NCBI GenBank assembly: GCA_028718245.1
Contig: JAQUME010000007.1
Coordinates: 1 to 35,823 of the forward strand
Direction: 5' to 3'
From: Candidatus Omnitrophota bacterium
GTDB lineage: Bacteria; Omnitrophota; Gorgyraeia; Gygaellales; Profunditerraquicolaceae
Length of the DNA: 35,823 nucleotides
In this document: one piece after another, positions 35,562 through 35,823 of the stretch
Position numbering within the stretch: the first letter of the stretch is position 1
Layout: every line of letters starts with the position of its first letter
Position numbers and translations under genes: made by a program
The notes under the pieces: model-generated
Database searches by the model: none
What the model saw: the letters and a program-made list of their open reading frames with translations, nothing else
What the model was told of the DNA's origin: nothing

Positions 35562-35823
35562 ATGCCTGCCAAACGCGTGATCCTGATGTACATCTCGGAG
35601 GTTTCCGGCCATCGCAGCGCTACCCTGGCCATTGAGAAGGCGATCAGGCAACTTGCGCCAAAGACCGAGATACTCAATATTAATGCCTTCAATTATACCA
35701 ACCCCATATCGGAAAAGGTGGTTAACCGGATCTATATGGAGGTGATCAAACGCACCCCTAAGCTTTGGGATTACCTTTATGATAACCCCGAGGTAGTCAA
35801 GGCGCTGGATAAGATCAAGAAGA
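35562..35823 (+). CDS. MGDG-synthase-type glycosyltransferase, 3'-truncated
   Basis: The window ends after 87 codons of a frame beginning MPAKRVILMYISEVSGHRSA. The SGHRSATLAIEKAI segment and the following INAFNYTNPISEKVVNRIYMEVIKRTPKLWDYLYDN match the N-terminal domain of monogalactosyldiacylglycerol synthase/UgtP-like glycolipid glycosyltransferases. The catalytic C-terminal domain lies beyond the window. The likely role is transfer of a sugar onto diacylglycerol at the cytoplasmic membrane, but the sugar and acceptor cannot be told from this part. It starts 6 bp after the HD-GYP gene. Confidence 0.75.
   Translation, partial: MPAKRVILMYISEVSGHRSATLAIEKAIRQLAPKTEILNINAFNYTNPISEKVVNRIYMEVIKRTPKLWDYLYDNPEVVKALDKIKK

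Noticed and set aside
1-35823. tRNA or rRNA genes, CRISPR array, prophage or defence genes
   Set aside because: Spacers are too short and none shows cloverleaf, rRNA or regular repeat-spacer patterns. No integrase, transposase or defence-type protein was recognised.

Overview
The window is a single co-oriented block of 47 protein genes, all on the + strand, with almost no intergenic space. The gene set is bacterial. Sequence features fit an uncultured member of the PVC lineages, most plausibly Omnitrophota (former OP3): an EF-Tu with a non-standard switch I loop that I recall from planctomycetes, no rpmD, zinc-binding (C+) forms of S4, S14 and L36, and long Lys/Ala/Pro tails on several ribosomal proteins. 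The phylum assignment is inference. No rRNA, tRNA, CRISPR array or transposase gene was seen.

Positions 1-26004 hold the transcription/translation block in classical order, with the beta, str, S10, spc and alpha operons merged: rpoB (5' truncated), rpoC, rpsL, rpsG, fusA, tuf, rpsJ, rplC, rplD, rplW, rplB, rpsS, rplV, rpsC, rplP, rpmC, rpsQ, rplN, rplX, rplE, rpsZ, rpsH, rplF, rplR, rpsE, rplO, secY, adk, map, infA, rpmJ, rpsM, rpsK, rpsD, rpoA, rplQ. Nine of these junctions are the one-base overlap TAATG, which suggests translational coupling. The only notable spacers are before fusA (87 bp, structured, with a tiny upstream ORF), before rpsK (63 bp) and before rpoA (42 bp).

Positions 26021-32020 continue 16 bp after rplQ, with no visible terminator, into central carbon metabolism: a class I aminotransferase (aspartate type), the two subunits of an aconitase/isopropylmalate isomerase-family hydro-lyase split by a pilT gene, an isocitrate dehydrogenase and a malate dehydrogenase. 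Together they could run oxaloacetate/aspartate exchange and the citrate-to-2-oxoglutarate branch. The LeuCD-type enzyme would then stand in for aconitase, because no canonical aconitase or citrate synthase is present here.

Positions 32034-34366 form a lipoate module: dihydrolipoamide dehydrogenase, lipoate-protein ligase LipB, and a free-standing 78-residue lipoyl domain with its lipoylatable lysine. No E1 or E2 catalytic gene accompanies them. The 162-bp spacer before lipB holds a REP-like inverted repeat, and a related fragment lies before fusA.

The window ends with a GAF-HD-GYP cyclic-di-GMP phosphodiesterase-like protein and the 5' end of an MGDG-synthase-type glycosyltransferase. The most interesting leads are the EF-Tu switch I replacement, the E1/E2-less lipoyl module, the possible LeuCD-as-aconitase cluster with an embedded pilT, and the shared repeat.
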